A DNA stretch of 64,000 bases, from contig CAVTYH010000001.1 of NCBI GenBank assembly GCA_963738835.1, positions 1 through 64,000 on the forward strand, read 5' to 3'. Shown piece by piece: positions 55,403 to 64,000 of this stretch. Within the stretch, counting starts at the first letter, position 1. Every line of letters starts with the position of its first letter. Both the position numbers and the translations under genes were made by a program. The notes under the pieces were generated by a model. That model ran no database searches. It was not told the origin of the DNA and saw only the letters and a program-made list of their open reading frames with translations. Source of the stretch: CAVTYH01 sp963738835. Lineage in GTDB: Bacteria; Planctomycetota; Planctomycetia; Pirellulales; JADZDJ01.

Positions 55403-56299
55403 TTATAAATGGACCGGCTCGAGTGGAATAGATGCCGATTGATCGGCATTTGTTCGGTCGTGACCGTGGCAGTTGCTTGCTGCTGACGGAAGCCGCTCAA
55501 GAATGGCGATCAAACTGACGCCGCGTGAAAATCCGTTATGGCCGCTATCGATCGATTTCTCTAACCGCGATCGCTCTCCGGCGAAGATTGATTCAAGCAG
55601 CCAGTTCAAGGGCCGCGCGGGCAACTTGAAATCGGTGTTGGCCACGCCCGCGGTTCTGCCCCTCCAGCTGCTCACGCCGCGTGCCATTCGCACCAGCGGA
55701 TAAAGCCGGCTGTTGAAATGCGATAGCAGCCGCGGCCTGACTGGCAAACCGGTCCAAAGCCGCGCAAAAACATCTCGGTCGTACCGGCGGAAGTGACCGA
55801 ACGCCTTGTCGTGCGGACTCCACAACCGCATGTCGGCGGGAACCGTGATTAAAAGTTGGGCTCCCGGCGAACAGACGCCGAGAATAGATTCCAGCAGGCC
55901 ACGATCATCGGCGACGTGCTCCAAAACGTCGGTCAGCAAGATCACGCTCGCGGCACTTAGCCAACTTTCCATATCCTTTGGTGCTTGGCCGCAAACGAAC
56001 ATGGCTGTTGGAAATCGGGACTGGGCAAGCTTGATTGCTTCCGCGGAAGTGTCGACGCCGACACAGCGATATTCGTCGGCAAACGCGACCAAATTGGCCC
56101 CGGTTCCACAGCCAATGTCGACGATGATCCGCTTTTTTCCCTCTCCCCCGGGGAGAGGGTCGGGGTGAGGGGGTTGCCTGGGACTCGACTCATTAAGTGC
56201 GATCACCCGCACCAGCTCGCGCAAAATCCGTCGCCGCGCGACGAACCACCAGTGCCGCTCTTCGATTTGCGCATGAAGCTGAAATTGTGCCGACTGCAT
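55403..56299 (-). CDS. Class I SAM-dependent methyltransferase
   Basis: About 298 residues. ATG 56299 chosen over TTG 56305. N-terminal helix (HAQIEERHWWFVARRRILRE), SAM-binding motif I IIVDIGCGTGANLVAFADE, VGVDTSAEAIKLAQSRFP (motif II), and LLTDVLEHVADDRGLLE (motif IV), typical of the Methyltransf_11/12 group with a C-terminal helical tail. Between residues 45 and 58 it contains PHPDPLPGGEG, the translation of an inserted G/C-rich repeat (56138-56174). Substrate unknown; HWWFVARR proteins often sit in polysaccharide or lipid loci. Confidence 0.82.
   Translation of the reverse strand: MQSAQFQLHAQIEERHWWFVARRRILRELVRVIALNESSPRQPPHPDPLPGGEGKKRIIVDIGCGTGANLVAFADEYRCVGVDTSAEAIKLAQSRFPTAMFVCGQAPKDMESWLSAASVILLTDVLEHVADDRGLLESILGVCSPGAQLLITVPADMRLWSPHDKAFGHFRRYDRDVFARLWTGLPVRPRLLSHFNSRLYPLVRMARGVSSWRGRTAGVANTDFKLPARPLNWLLESIFAGERSRLEKSIDSGHNGFSRGVSLIAILERLPSAASNCHGHDRTNADQSASIPLEPVHL
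56138..56174. repeat. G/C-rich hairpin repeat inserted in frame in the methyltransferase gene
   Basis: CCCTCTCCCC-C-GGGGAGAGGG (56139-56159) is a 10-bp hairpin, followed by TCGGGGTGAGGGGG. This phrase is a common intergenic repeat in many bacteria. Here it encodes PHPDPLPGGEG on the minus strand, in frame with the methyltransferase, at a loop between the first helices and motif I. Confidence 0.8.
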
Positions 56300-56352
56300 G
56301 CACAAGTCTAGGTCATGCAGTTACGCAACGCATTGCTGGGCAAAGTGGCTTG

Positions 56353-57638
56353 TTAGACCTCGGTTCTACCGGGGGCTACCGAGCCGGCCGCGGATTGGGA
56401 CATCGGCTTGGGATCACTGCCCAAACAGCGTCCAATGTTTCGCACCGCCTGGCGAATGCGGTTTTCGTTTTCGATCAGTGCCATCCGCAAATAGCCCTCG
56501 CCGGCCGGTCCAAAGCCGGCGCCGGGGCTGACCACCACATCGCCCTCTTCCAGCAGTTTCATCGCAAAATCGAGCGAGCCCATCTTCGCCCACGGCTCGG
56601 GAATTTTCGCCCACACAAACATGCTGGCCCGCGGCGGCGTGATGTCCCAGCCAATCCGCTTCAGTCCGTCGCACAGCACATCGCGGCGGCGCTGATATTC
56701 CTTCGACTGCGCCTCGACCGCCGATTCGCAATGCCGCAGCGCCATGATGGCCGCAATTTGCATGGGACGGAACATGCCGTAATCGTAGTAAGCCTTGATG
56801 GTCCCCAGTGCCCGCACAATCTCCGCGTTGCCGGCGCAAAAACCGATTCGCCAACCGGCCATGCTGAAACCCTTGCTCATGGTGGTAAATTCCACCGCAA
56901 CCTCTTTGGCTCCCGGCACCGAAAGCAGACTGGGCGCTTGGTAACCGTCGAAGCAGACATCGGCGTAGGCCAAATCGCTGATCAAAATGAAGCCGTACTT
57001 GCGGGCCAGTTTGACCGCGTCAGCATAAAACTCCGGCTCGACGGTGACCGTCGACGGATTGTGTGGATAGTTCAAAATAACCATCTTCGGCCGCGGCTGA
57101 ATGTGCTGACAGCAATACGCGACGTTTGACAGAAACTTCTCGCTGTCGGCAACTTCCAACGTGATGGCATTGCCCGAAGCCAACGAGACCGCATACAGAT
57201 GCGCCGGATAGGTGGCGCCGGCACAATCGCCGTATCGCCGGGACCGACCAGCGCCAGGCATAAATGGCTGAAGCCCTCTTTCGAGCCCAGCGTCACGATG
57301 ACTTCGCTTTCCGGATCCAGCCGCACGCCCCATTTTTTCAGATACCGGCTGGCCACTTCTCGTCGCAAATTCAAAATGCCCAGCGACGGGCTGTAACCGT
57401 GATTCTTCGGATCCCGGGCCGCTTCAGCCAGCTTGTCGATGATCATTTCGGCTGGCGGATCGGTGGGGTTGCCCATTCCCATGTCGATCACGTCTTCGCC
57501 AGAGCGGCGTTTCTGATACATCAGCTGATTCAGCCGGGCAAACAAATACGCGGGCAGCCGCTTCATCCGCTCGGAAAGCTGAATCTGAAACGGACGCAAA
57601 TCGTCCACCGGCTCTTCGTTTTCGCTGCGATCGTTCAT
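56353..57638 (-). CDS. PLP-dependent aminotransferase, AlaC-type (frameshifted)
   Basis: Class I/II aminotransferase probably making alanine from pyruvate and glutamate (AlaC group); a diaminopimelate aminotransferase role is the alternative. ATG 57638 (MNDRSENEEPVDDLRPFQ). Signatures: DVIDMGMGNPTDPPAEM, GYSPSLGILNLRREVASRY, TLGSKEGFSHLCLALV, ILNYPHNPSTVTVE, ISDLAYADVCFDG, the PLP lysine in TMSKGFSMAGWRIGFCAGN, and RMALIENENRIRQAVRNI. The break at about 57214 follows IVPAP: restoring one G of GGG gives PTYPAHLYAV. About 429 residues. Confidence 0.93.
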
Positions 57639-57663
57639 GCGGTTAGTCAGTGGGCTGGCAGAT

Positions 57664-57732
57664 TGTAGGTCAGACTTTAGTCTGACACGCACTGCGTCAA
57701 ATTGAAACTGTCAGGCTGTAGCCTGGCCTACA
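57664..57732. repeat. TGTAGGTCAG-type inverted repeat
   Basis: TGTAGGTCAGACTTTAGTCT on the left and TGTCAGGCTGTAGCCTGGCC then TACA on the right: outer arms TGTAGG/CCTACA and inner GTCAGAC/GTCTGAC hairpins. Resembles the GTAGCGGC family in architecture but with other words. Between the aminotransferase and AMP-ligase genes. Confidence 0.65.
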
Positions 57733-57865
57733 AGAATACCCTTGCAGATACCCCCAGCAAAAGAGCATCGCCGCCAATTCGCGGTTCACGCCGGGTTGGC
57801 GATTTGCTGAAATTGAGGCTGTTGACGACAATACCACCAACGCCGATTGCACGCCGAGGTCAAAA

Positions 57866-59401
57866 ATGTCGCTGAGCTTGCTGCTAAAGAATTCATCGGA
57901 CCGTTGGCCGGAGAAAACGGCCGTTTGGTTTGCGGGCCGCGGCTGGACGTTCGCCCAATTGGACGATGCCTCGTCGCGGATTTGCGCTGCTTTGGCCGCT
58001 GCCGGCGCGAAGGCCGGCGATCGAATTGCGCTGTTCACACCAAATTGCATTGAACTGGTGCTGGGTTACTTCGGCATCTTCAAGCTCGGCGGAATCGCGG
58101 TACCGCTGAACGACCGCTACCTCGCCGACGAAGCGGAGTATGCTCTCAAGCACAGCGGCGTCACAACACTCATCGTCCACGAGGAGAAGCTCGATGCCGT
58201 GGCGTCGCTTCCCTGGCAGGTGCTGGGCATTTCCAGGCGCTACCAGATCGGCGGACGCGCCCGGTCGCCGTTTCGTTCGTTTGAAAGCTTGCTCGGCGAG
58301 ACGGCGGTTAAGTTCTCGCCCCCCGCGAGCGCTGAACATCAACCGGCCGCCATTCTTTACACATCGGGCAGCACCGCGCGCCGAAAGGTGTGACCCTGGG
58401 ATACGCCGGCTTGTTGCGCAGCTGCACCATCCAAACCGAGACGTTTGAATTCACCGCGGACGACGTCCACCTCATCGCCACCGCAGCCTGCCACTGCGCC
58501 ACATTTGCCGGTCAATTGCTGCCGGGGCTTTGGTCAGGAGGGACGTGTGTGCTTACCCACCTGCCGCCACCAGACGAATTTGTGGCAGACATCGAAAAGC
58601 ACGGCGTCACCCGGGCTCAACTCCTGCCGGCACTCCTGGAAGACGTCGTCGAGTTTTTGGAGGGGCATTCCGGCGCGAACATCAAAAGCTGGAGATCGCT
58701 GACGTGCGGCGGCGATGTCGTGCCGGTCGAACTGCAACGCCGCTTCGAAGCGCTCGCCGGCTTCGAGGCCACCGAAGTTTACGGTTTGACTGAGGCGGTC
58801 ACGACGTTCACGAACCCACCGTTCGGGCCAAAACGTTTCGGCTCGATCGGCAAACCAGTGGCTCAAACCAGCGGCCGAATCGCGGCCGCTGACGGCCGCG
58901 AGCTGCCCGACGGCGAAATTGGCGAGTTGACACTGCAAAGCCCGGCGATGATGCAGGGATACTGGAACGATCCGCCCGCCACGGCCGCTGCAATTCGCGC
59001 CGGCTGGCTCTTCACCGGCGATTTGGCCCGCCGCGATGCCGACGGCTTTTATTGGTTCGCGGGCCGCAAGAAAGAGATCATCATCCTGCGCCGGCTCGAA
59101 CATCTCGCCGATGGAAGTGGAAAGCGTGCTTGATGCTCACCCGGCGGTCCACTTGAGCGGCGTGCTGGGCAAGCCCGATGCACATTTCGGCCAAATCGTC
59201 GTGGCGTACGTGCAACTCCGCGACGAGGCGGCCCAAAAGCCAACCATCGACGAATTAAGACAGTTTGTGGCCAGCCGAATCGCAGCTTACAAAGTGCCGG
59301 AGCAGATTCACATCATCGATCGACTGCCGCTCAACTCGACAGGCAAAGTCGATCGCAAGCAACTGCACGCGCTGGTGCAGCAAGAGGCGTCACTGCGATG
59401 A
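57866..59401 (+). CDS. AMP-forming acyl-CoA synthetase/ligase (frameshifted)
   Basis: ANL superfamily; adenylates a carboxylic acid and usually transfers it to CoA. N-terminal domain (LDDASSRICAALAAAGAKAGD, FGIFKLGGIAVPLNDRYLAD), P-loop ILYTSGSTARPKGVTLGYAG after restoring one C near 58381, EVYGLTEA (A5-like), GELTLQSPAMMQGYWND, GWLFTGDLARRDADGFYW (Asp), RKKEIIILR, then after a second break near 59095 GSNISPMEVESVLDAHPAV and the catalytic-Lys region LPLNSTGKVDRKQLHAL. About 512 residues; substrate not predictable. Close to an aminotransferase but on the opposite strand. Confidence 0.9.
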
Positions 59402-59406
59402 ACAGG

Positions 59407-61511
59407 TCACTGCCGCGAAGGCGCCGCAGAGCCGGAGCGTTGCGGTGGCCCCGCCGCCGCTGGACTTTTGCCGCCCGCCGGTGCGCTTTTCGGCAATAAT
59501 CCGGTGGATTCGTAACCGGCTGGAATGGCGACGTTGGGAATGCTATCGGGAAGCGCTGCATCTCGTGGCGAATTCGGACGTGTTCCCGGCGCAGCCGCCT
59601 TCTTTTCCGGCGACTGGCTGGTGCCGGCCAGGAAATTGTCGATCCGTGCGTTGTCTTTCATGTGGTCGAACTCGCGGGCCATCGCCAGCCGCTGCTTCTT
59701 TTCGTGGACATCTTCGTAAATCAGGCTGCGAACTTCCTCGGGCTTCACTTGCACCGGCTTAGTGTAACCTTCCAGGTACAAGACGACAAACTTGTCGAGC
59801 ACCTGCACGATGCCGGAAATCTCACCTGGCTTCAGCGCGAACGCTTCTTTCTCCAATTCCGGTTGCCCGCCGAATTTCTGGATCGGCGGCACCCGGCCTG
59901 CGTTGGCGCGGCTGGCCGGCTCGACCGAGTATTGCTCGGCCAGCTTGCCGAAGAAATCGATCGACGGATTTTCGCGGGCCTTCTGCCACACTTCCTGAGC
60001 CCGGCGCTGATTGTCGAGCACAATGGCCCGCACCTGCGCTTTGGAACCATAATTGGCTTCGAAGCCGCGTTTGATGTCTTCGTCGGTGATTTGCACATCG
60101 CCGGCAATCAGCTTTAGCGCGGCACTGGGCCACACGGAATCGTGGACGTACTTGTCGTACGGCACGCTCTGCCCTTCGACCATTTTCAGCCAGGCCTCGA
60201 CATTCGGTTTGCCATCGGCCTTCAGCTGCCCAGCCGCCACCGCTGCACGGCCGATTTCGGCTTCAAGATCCTTCTGAGCGATCGTCAATTTGCGCTTTTT
60301 GAGTTCCTGTTCCAGCAGCTTGCGGTGAATCATCAATTCCAGCACATCTTCGCCGTGACGACTGATGCACTGTTCCGCTAATTCGCGGTTGGTGATGGTC
60401 TTGCCGTTGATGGTGGCCGCCACGCCGGGCATCTGTTCGCGCAGTTTCGGATCGTTGTACACATTCACTACTTGCGACTGGTCTTGCAGTTTCTTGAACA
60501 AATCGCCGGCGACGGTACGCAATTTGCGCTCCTTCACAAACTCTTCGAGCCGGCCACGGACTTGTTCTTTCGTGAATTCGCCGGGTTGCGTAAAGCCTTC
60601 GCAACGCAGGATCGCGAACTGGCCCGCTACCTCGACGATGGGCGAAATTTCGCCTTCCTTCAGTCGAAACGCCGCTTCTTCCACCTGCGGATCGCCGATG
60701 TGCCGGCGGATCGGCTGAATCATGCCGTTCAGGCTGGCGCTGTTCGAGTCGATGCTGTACTTGTGCGCCAGCATGCCGAAGTTGTCGGCTGTGGGATTCT
60801 TCATGGCGGCTTGCCAAACTTCCTTGGCTTTCGCTGCATTGTCCAGCACAATCAGCCGGGCTTTCACCGCCGCGCCGAACTGCGTTTCATAAGCATCGTC
60901 TATTTCCTGCTGCGTCGGTTGAATTCGCTCGGCCGCCAACTTGCGCAGCGCCAACGTGGGCCAGATGATGTCGTTCTTATACTGCTCGGGCTTGATGCCC
61001 CGCTCCTGTTTGAGCATCTGATACCACTGATCGACTGGAATCGCAAACTTGCGGCGATGCGCTCGATTTCTTCATCCACTTCTTCCTTCGTGACTTTGAT
61101 TCCCTTCTTCTCGCAAAAGCTGAGAATCAGGTATTTATTCATCACGGTTTCCAGCACTTCTTTGCCGTACTGCGATAGACATTCTTGCGCCAACTGCTGT
61201 CGATGGATTTCTTCGTTGTTCACCACCGCCACAATCGGTTGCTGGGAGGACGTGGCATCGGCCGCCTGAAGCGGAGCGGCGTTTCCGCGCACTGGCAATG
61301 GTCCGGGTTGTGCATTGGCGCCTGCCGTGCGCAAGGGCACACCGGAAGCACCTTTGGCCGCCGGCGATTGTGCGTGCGCATGTTCCCGGCCGCCAATTAC
61401 TTTGATTGCCACGCAGGCGGCAACCACGGCGACAGAACTAATGCCGACCAGCAGACGACGCTTCCATTTCGCCAAGCGTAACGGCTCGGGCGTCACATCC
61501 GTGTGTGCCAT
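59407..61511 (-). CDS. Periplasmic peptidyl-prolyl isomerase with two parvulin domains (SurA/PpiC-like, frameshifted)
   Basis: ATG 61511 with GGAGAGACC upstream begins a signal-anchor (KRRLLVGISSVAVVAACVAI). Two SurA-like chaperone segments (QQLAQECLSQYGKEVLETVM; NRELAEQCISRHGEDVLELM), each followed by a parvulin domain: KARLIVLDNAAKAKEVWQAA with GEISPIVEVAGQFAI, then AQVRAIVLDNQRRAQEVWQK with GEISGIVQVLDKFVV. The duplication is about 45 percent alike by eye. The C-terminal Pro/Ala/Ser tail is low complexity. The frame breaks near 61040. About 700 residues. A periplasmic folding helper for outer-membrane proteins; convergent with the ligase gene. Confidence 0.85.
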
Positions 61512-61631
61512 GACGGTCTCTCCATAAACCGTTTGAGATATTGGGTCGCGGCGGCGCGAAATCATCGGCGCAAACCACTTCGGGGCGGGCACTATAAGCC
61601 CAGCGCGCCGCGGCGGTCAAGAGAAGTTGGG

Positions 61632-61720
61632 AGAAAGGCAGAAAGCTGACAGCAGAAGGCAGATAATGCGGGCGGTAAGCCAGTCTTCAGATTTGCTGCC
61701 TGCGAAATGCCTTCTGCCTT
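61632..61720. repeat. GAAGGCAGA-word inverted repeat
   Basis: GAAAGGCAGAAAGCTGACAG then CAGAAGGCAG on the left, CTGCCTGCGAAATGCCTTCT on the right. Degenerate inverse complement arms between the PPIase and frr, ending at the frr stop. Another word family of the same architecture. Confidence 0.5.
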
Positions 61721-62280
61721 CAATCCTCCATCACCTCGGTTTCTTTCGCCTTGGCCAGGTCGTTGATTTTGTTTTCGTACCGCTTGGTCAACTCCTGGAT
61801 TTCTTCCTTGGCCTGCTTGCACTCATCCTCAGTCAGGGTTTTGCCTTTTTCGGCATCGTCAGCCGCTTTGTTACCGTCGCGGCGGACGTTGCGGACCGAA
61901 ACGCGGGCGTCTTCGCCCATCTCTTTGATGCGGGCCACCAGCTTGCGTCGCACATCGGTCGAGAGCGGCGGAATGGAAATGCGAATCACCCGGCCATCGT
62001 TCGACGGATTGAAACCCAGATCGCTGGCTCGGATGGCCTTTTCGATGTCTTTGATGGTTCCAGGATCGAATGGCCGGATGACAATCTGCGTCGGCTCCGG
62101 TGCGCCGACTTGCGCGACCGATTTCATCGGTGCCGGCGCTCCGTAAACTTCGACCCGCAGCGAATCGACCAGACCCGGATTCGCGCGGCCGGTGCGAATG
62201 CCGTTCAGCGCATTTTTGAAGACATCGACGGCTTTTTCCATCCGCTCTTCGACGTCGAAGATGATTTCTTCGCTACTCAT
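61720..62280 (-). CDS. frr: Ribosome recycling factor
   Basis: Splits post-termination ribosomes with EF-G. 186 residues, full length. EERMEKAVDVFKNALNGIRTGRANPGLVDSLRVEVYG, then VIRPFDPGTIKDIEKAIRAS, the C-terminal RRKLVARIKEMGEDARVSVRNVRRDGNK. ATG 62280. Follows pyrH and tsf in the standard order tsf-pyrH-frr. Confidence 0.97.
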   Translation of the reverse strand: MSSEEIIFDVEERMEKAVDVFKNALNGIRTGRANPGLVDSLRVEVYGAPAPMKSVAQVGAPEPTQIVIRPFDPGTIKDIEKAIRASDLGFNPSNDGRVIRISIPPLSTDVRRKLVARIKEMGEDARVSVRNVRRDGNKAADDAEKGKTLTEDECKQAKEEIQELTKRYENKINDLAKAKETEVMED

Positions 62281-62281
62281 T

Positions 62282-62396
62282 TGTCAGTGGTCCGTTGTCA
62301 GTGGCCCGTTGCATTCGTCAGTTGGAGTCCGTCCGCAACGAAATACTCCTCGCTCAAATTGTATGTCGGCTGCAACGGACAACGGACCATGGACTA
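62282..62396. repeat. GTCCGTT-word inverted repeat between pyrH and frr
   Basis: Left TTGTCAGTGGTCCGTTGTCA followed by GTGGCCCGTTGC; right GCAACGGACAACGGACCATG. Arms are inverse complements around a 50-bp loop. Lies between the pyrH stop and the frr ATG, so both genes may be co-transcribed through a hairpin. Confidence 0.7.
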
Positions 62397-63148
62397 TTTC
62401 ACCACCTGCTCTCCCTGCTGGCTGGAAATGATCGTCCCGACGCGTTCGCCGCAGACGGCGCGTTCGATATTGCCTTCTTTTTTGAAGTTGAACACCAAAA
62501 TGGGCATGTCGTGTTCCATGCACTGGGCGATGGCCGTGGGGTCCATGACCCGTAGGTTTTGTTCGCGGACCTGGTTGTAGCTGAGTTCGCGGTACAACAG
62601 CGCGTGCGGATTTTTTTCCGGGTCGTCGCTGTAGACACCGTCGACCCGCGTGGCTTTCAGCAGCACGTCGGCTTCCAGTTCCAAAGCCCGTTGGGCGGCG
62701 GCGGTGTCGGTGGTCACAAACGGACTGCCGGTGCCGGCGGCGAGAATGACGATGCGGTCTTTTTCCAAGTGCCGACGAGCACGACGGCGAATATACGGCT
62801 CGGCGACGCCATCCATGCGAATGGCCGTGAGCAACCGGGTTTGGGCCCCCAGCGATTCCAAGGCGTCTTGCAGCGCCAGTCCGTTGATGACCGTGGCCAG
62901 CATGCCCATGTAGTGGGCCGTGGCTTCCTGAATGCTAGTGCCAGCCGACGCGGTGAACTGCGCCCCACGAAGAATGTTGCCGCCGCCGATGACGATGGCA
63001 ATTTGCACCCCCCGCTGCGCCGCCTGGTAAGTTTGCCGGGCCGTGTGTACCACCTCATCCATGCTGATGCCACGCTCCCGGCACGGCAAAAAGTTTCGCC
63101 GGAGAGCTTCAGGACGACGCGGCGGTAGGCGGGAGAATCAGTTGACAT
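62394..63148 (-). CDS. pyrH: UMP kinase (frameshifted)
   Basis: Hexameric UMP kinase of pyrimidine synthesis. About 250 residues. VVLKLSGETF at the start, then after the break near 63077 (one missing G of a GGGG run) RGISMDEVVHTARQTYQAA, IVIGGGNILRGAQF, AAGTGSPFVTTDTAAAQRAL, VLLKATRVDGVYSDDPEKN, and VMDPTAIAQCMEHDMPILVF. ATG 63148. Canonical position between tsf and frr. Confidence 0.96.
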
Positions 63149-63187
63149 CGCTGCACGCTTGGGGAGAAATCCGAAGTTCGCAATTCG

Positions 63188-64000
63188 TCATTTTCCAAGT
63201 TCCCAGTGCACCAATCGCTTGATCTTCAAACCTGCTTCTTTCGCCAGCTGGCCAACTGTCTTCTTGTCGTCTTTCACAAACGGCTGTTCGAGCAAGACAC
63301 GTTCGCTGTAAAAATTCCGCAGCCGGCCTTCGACCATTTTGGCGATGATGTTTTCGGGTTTTCCTTCTTGCCGAGCGGCGGCTGCCAGAATTTCGCGTTC
63401 TTTTTCGACCACAGCCGGATCAAGCTCTTCCTTGCTCACCGCCGCCGGACGCATGGCGGCCGTGTGCATGGCAATGTCTTTGATCACCTCCGGATTGCCC
63501 CCTTCGGCTTCGATTAGCACGCCGCTGGCACCGTTGTGATGCACATAGCCGCCGCTGGGTCCGTCGAACCGCACGATCCGTGCCAAGTTGAACACCTCGC
63601 GAATTTTGTTCGCCAGATCGTCCTTTTCAACCTCCAACGTTTTGCCGCCCTTGCCGGGCGATGGCTGCTTCCACAAGTCTTCCGGCGTTTTTGCGCCCGG
63701 ACCGGTGGCCAACTGTTTGGCCAAGTTGTTTGCCAGAGCCACGAATTCTTCGTTGTTGGCGACCGGAGCACTTTCACAGCGCAGCTCGATCATCGTGCCA
63801 ACTTTCTTCGCCGGATCGAGATACATGGCGATGCGGCCGGAGGAAGTTTCTCGGTCGCCGCGCCCGCCCATGATTTTTTGCCCTCGCTTGCGAAGCCAAT
63901 CGATGGCGGCGTTTTCATCACCGCCGCTATTCTTCAGGGCCTCTTTGCAATCCATCATCGGCAAATTCGTCTTATCGCGAAGCGCCTTCACGGCGGCTGC
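63188..64000 (-). CDS. tsf: Elongation factor Ts (5' end outside window)
   Basis: Nucleotide exchange factor for EF-Tu. The visible frame is open to the window edge (AAVKALRDKTNLPMMDCKEA), so only a few N-terminal residues are missing. UBA-like domain with TNLPMMDCKEALKNSGGDENAAIDWL, then the two dimerisation halves (VGTMIELRCESAPVANNEEFV; KPENIIAKMVEGRLRNFYSE) and EQPFVKDDKKTVGQLAKEAG. Start of the tsf-pyrH-frr run; rpsB would be expected beyond the edge. Confidence 0.96.
   Translation of the reverse strand, partial: AAAVKALRDKTNLPMMDCKEALKNSGGDENAAIDWLRKRGQKIMGGRGDRETSSGRIAMYLDPAKKVGTMIELRCESAPVANNEEFVALANNLAKQLATGPGAKTPEDLWKQPSPGKGGKTLEVEKDDLANKIREVFNLARIVRFDGPSGGYVHHNGASGVLIEAEGGNPEVIKDIAMHTAAMRPAAVSKEELDPAVVEKEREILAAAARQEGKPENIIAKMVEGRLRNFYSERVLLEQPFVKDDKKTVGQLAKEAGLKIKRLVHWELGK

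Noticed and set aside
1..64000. CRISPR arrays, rRNA genes and intact insertion sequences
   Set aside because: None found by reading. The iterated-word repeats have no regular spacers and are not CRISPR arrays.

Overview
This 64 kb window looks like chromosomal DNA of a planctomycete, most likely a Pirellulales-type lineage. That is an inference from several signs: an ECF sigma factor paired with a large Ser/Thr kinase-TPR protein, a secreted peptidase with the LEPR-x-LL N-terminal motif, a dockerin-like fragment, a Cys-rich exported protein, Gram-negative envelope genes (lptE, a BamD-like lipoprotein), and a pseudo-FGE/GTPase/GAP1-type operon. Most genes are core housekeeping genes. The accessory-looking parts are 1-9.4 kb, 15.5-20.8 kb and 49-54 kb.

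Layout. 1-3.3 kb: end of an unknown gene, ECF sigma factor and Ser/Thr kinase with TPRs. 3.4-9.4 kb: S53 peptidase, dockerin remnant, small secreted protein, a second Ser/Thr kinase and tRNA-Pro(TGG), with two decayed copies of the tRNA 3' end and its terminator. 9.5-11.6 kb: parB, parA and three parS sites, a centromere that suggests an origin-proximal position. 11.6-15.3 kb: DUF1015 protein, ahcY, trpF. 15.5-20.8 kb: Wzz/GumC-like protein, ExeA-like ATPase, an apparently dead BY-kinase-like protein and a GT2 glycosyltransferase, together an exopolysaccharide-type module. 20.8-26.3 kb: fliM, proA, folP, lptE, BamD-like lipoprotein. 26.4-37.4 kb: recO, a cREC-like receiver protein, CorC/CNNM protein, ybeY, pgpH and phoH (a classic RNA-maturation/c-di-AMP cluster), then cdsA, uppS, purA, a small membrane protein and a SpoU methyltransferase. 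37.5-43.8 kb: complete oppABCDF peptide importer. 43.9-48.7 kb: cstA, trxB, asnS. 48.7-53.9 kb: Cys-rich exported protein, then coiled-coil protein, pseudo-FGE/Zn-ribbon/GTPase fusion and GAP1-like protein. 53.9-64 kb: carA, methyltransferase, aminotransferase, AMP-forming ligase, double-parvulin PPIase, frr, pyrH, tsf (5' end outside the window).

Two features pervade the window. First, about 17 otherwise intact genes carry one or more single-base frameshifts. Where I could resolve them, most lack one base in a short G or C run, so I read them as consensus errors of a draft assembly and annotate the whole genes. Second, many intergenic gaps contain hairpin-forming repeats built from iterated short words (GTCCGTT/GTCAGTT type, ATTCGTC type, GTAGCGGCCGG type). 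These sometimes supply stop codons, ribosome-binding sequence or N-terminal codons, and one such element sits in frame inside a methyltransferase gene.

The most interesting system is 49.6-53.9 kb: three co-directional genes joining a coiled-coil protein, a catalytic-Cys-less formylglycine-synthase-fold domain fused to a zinc ribbon and GTPase, and a GAP1-N2-like partner. It resembles predicted GTPase-centred signalling/conflict modules whose biochemistry is, as far as I know, unstudied.
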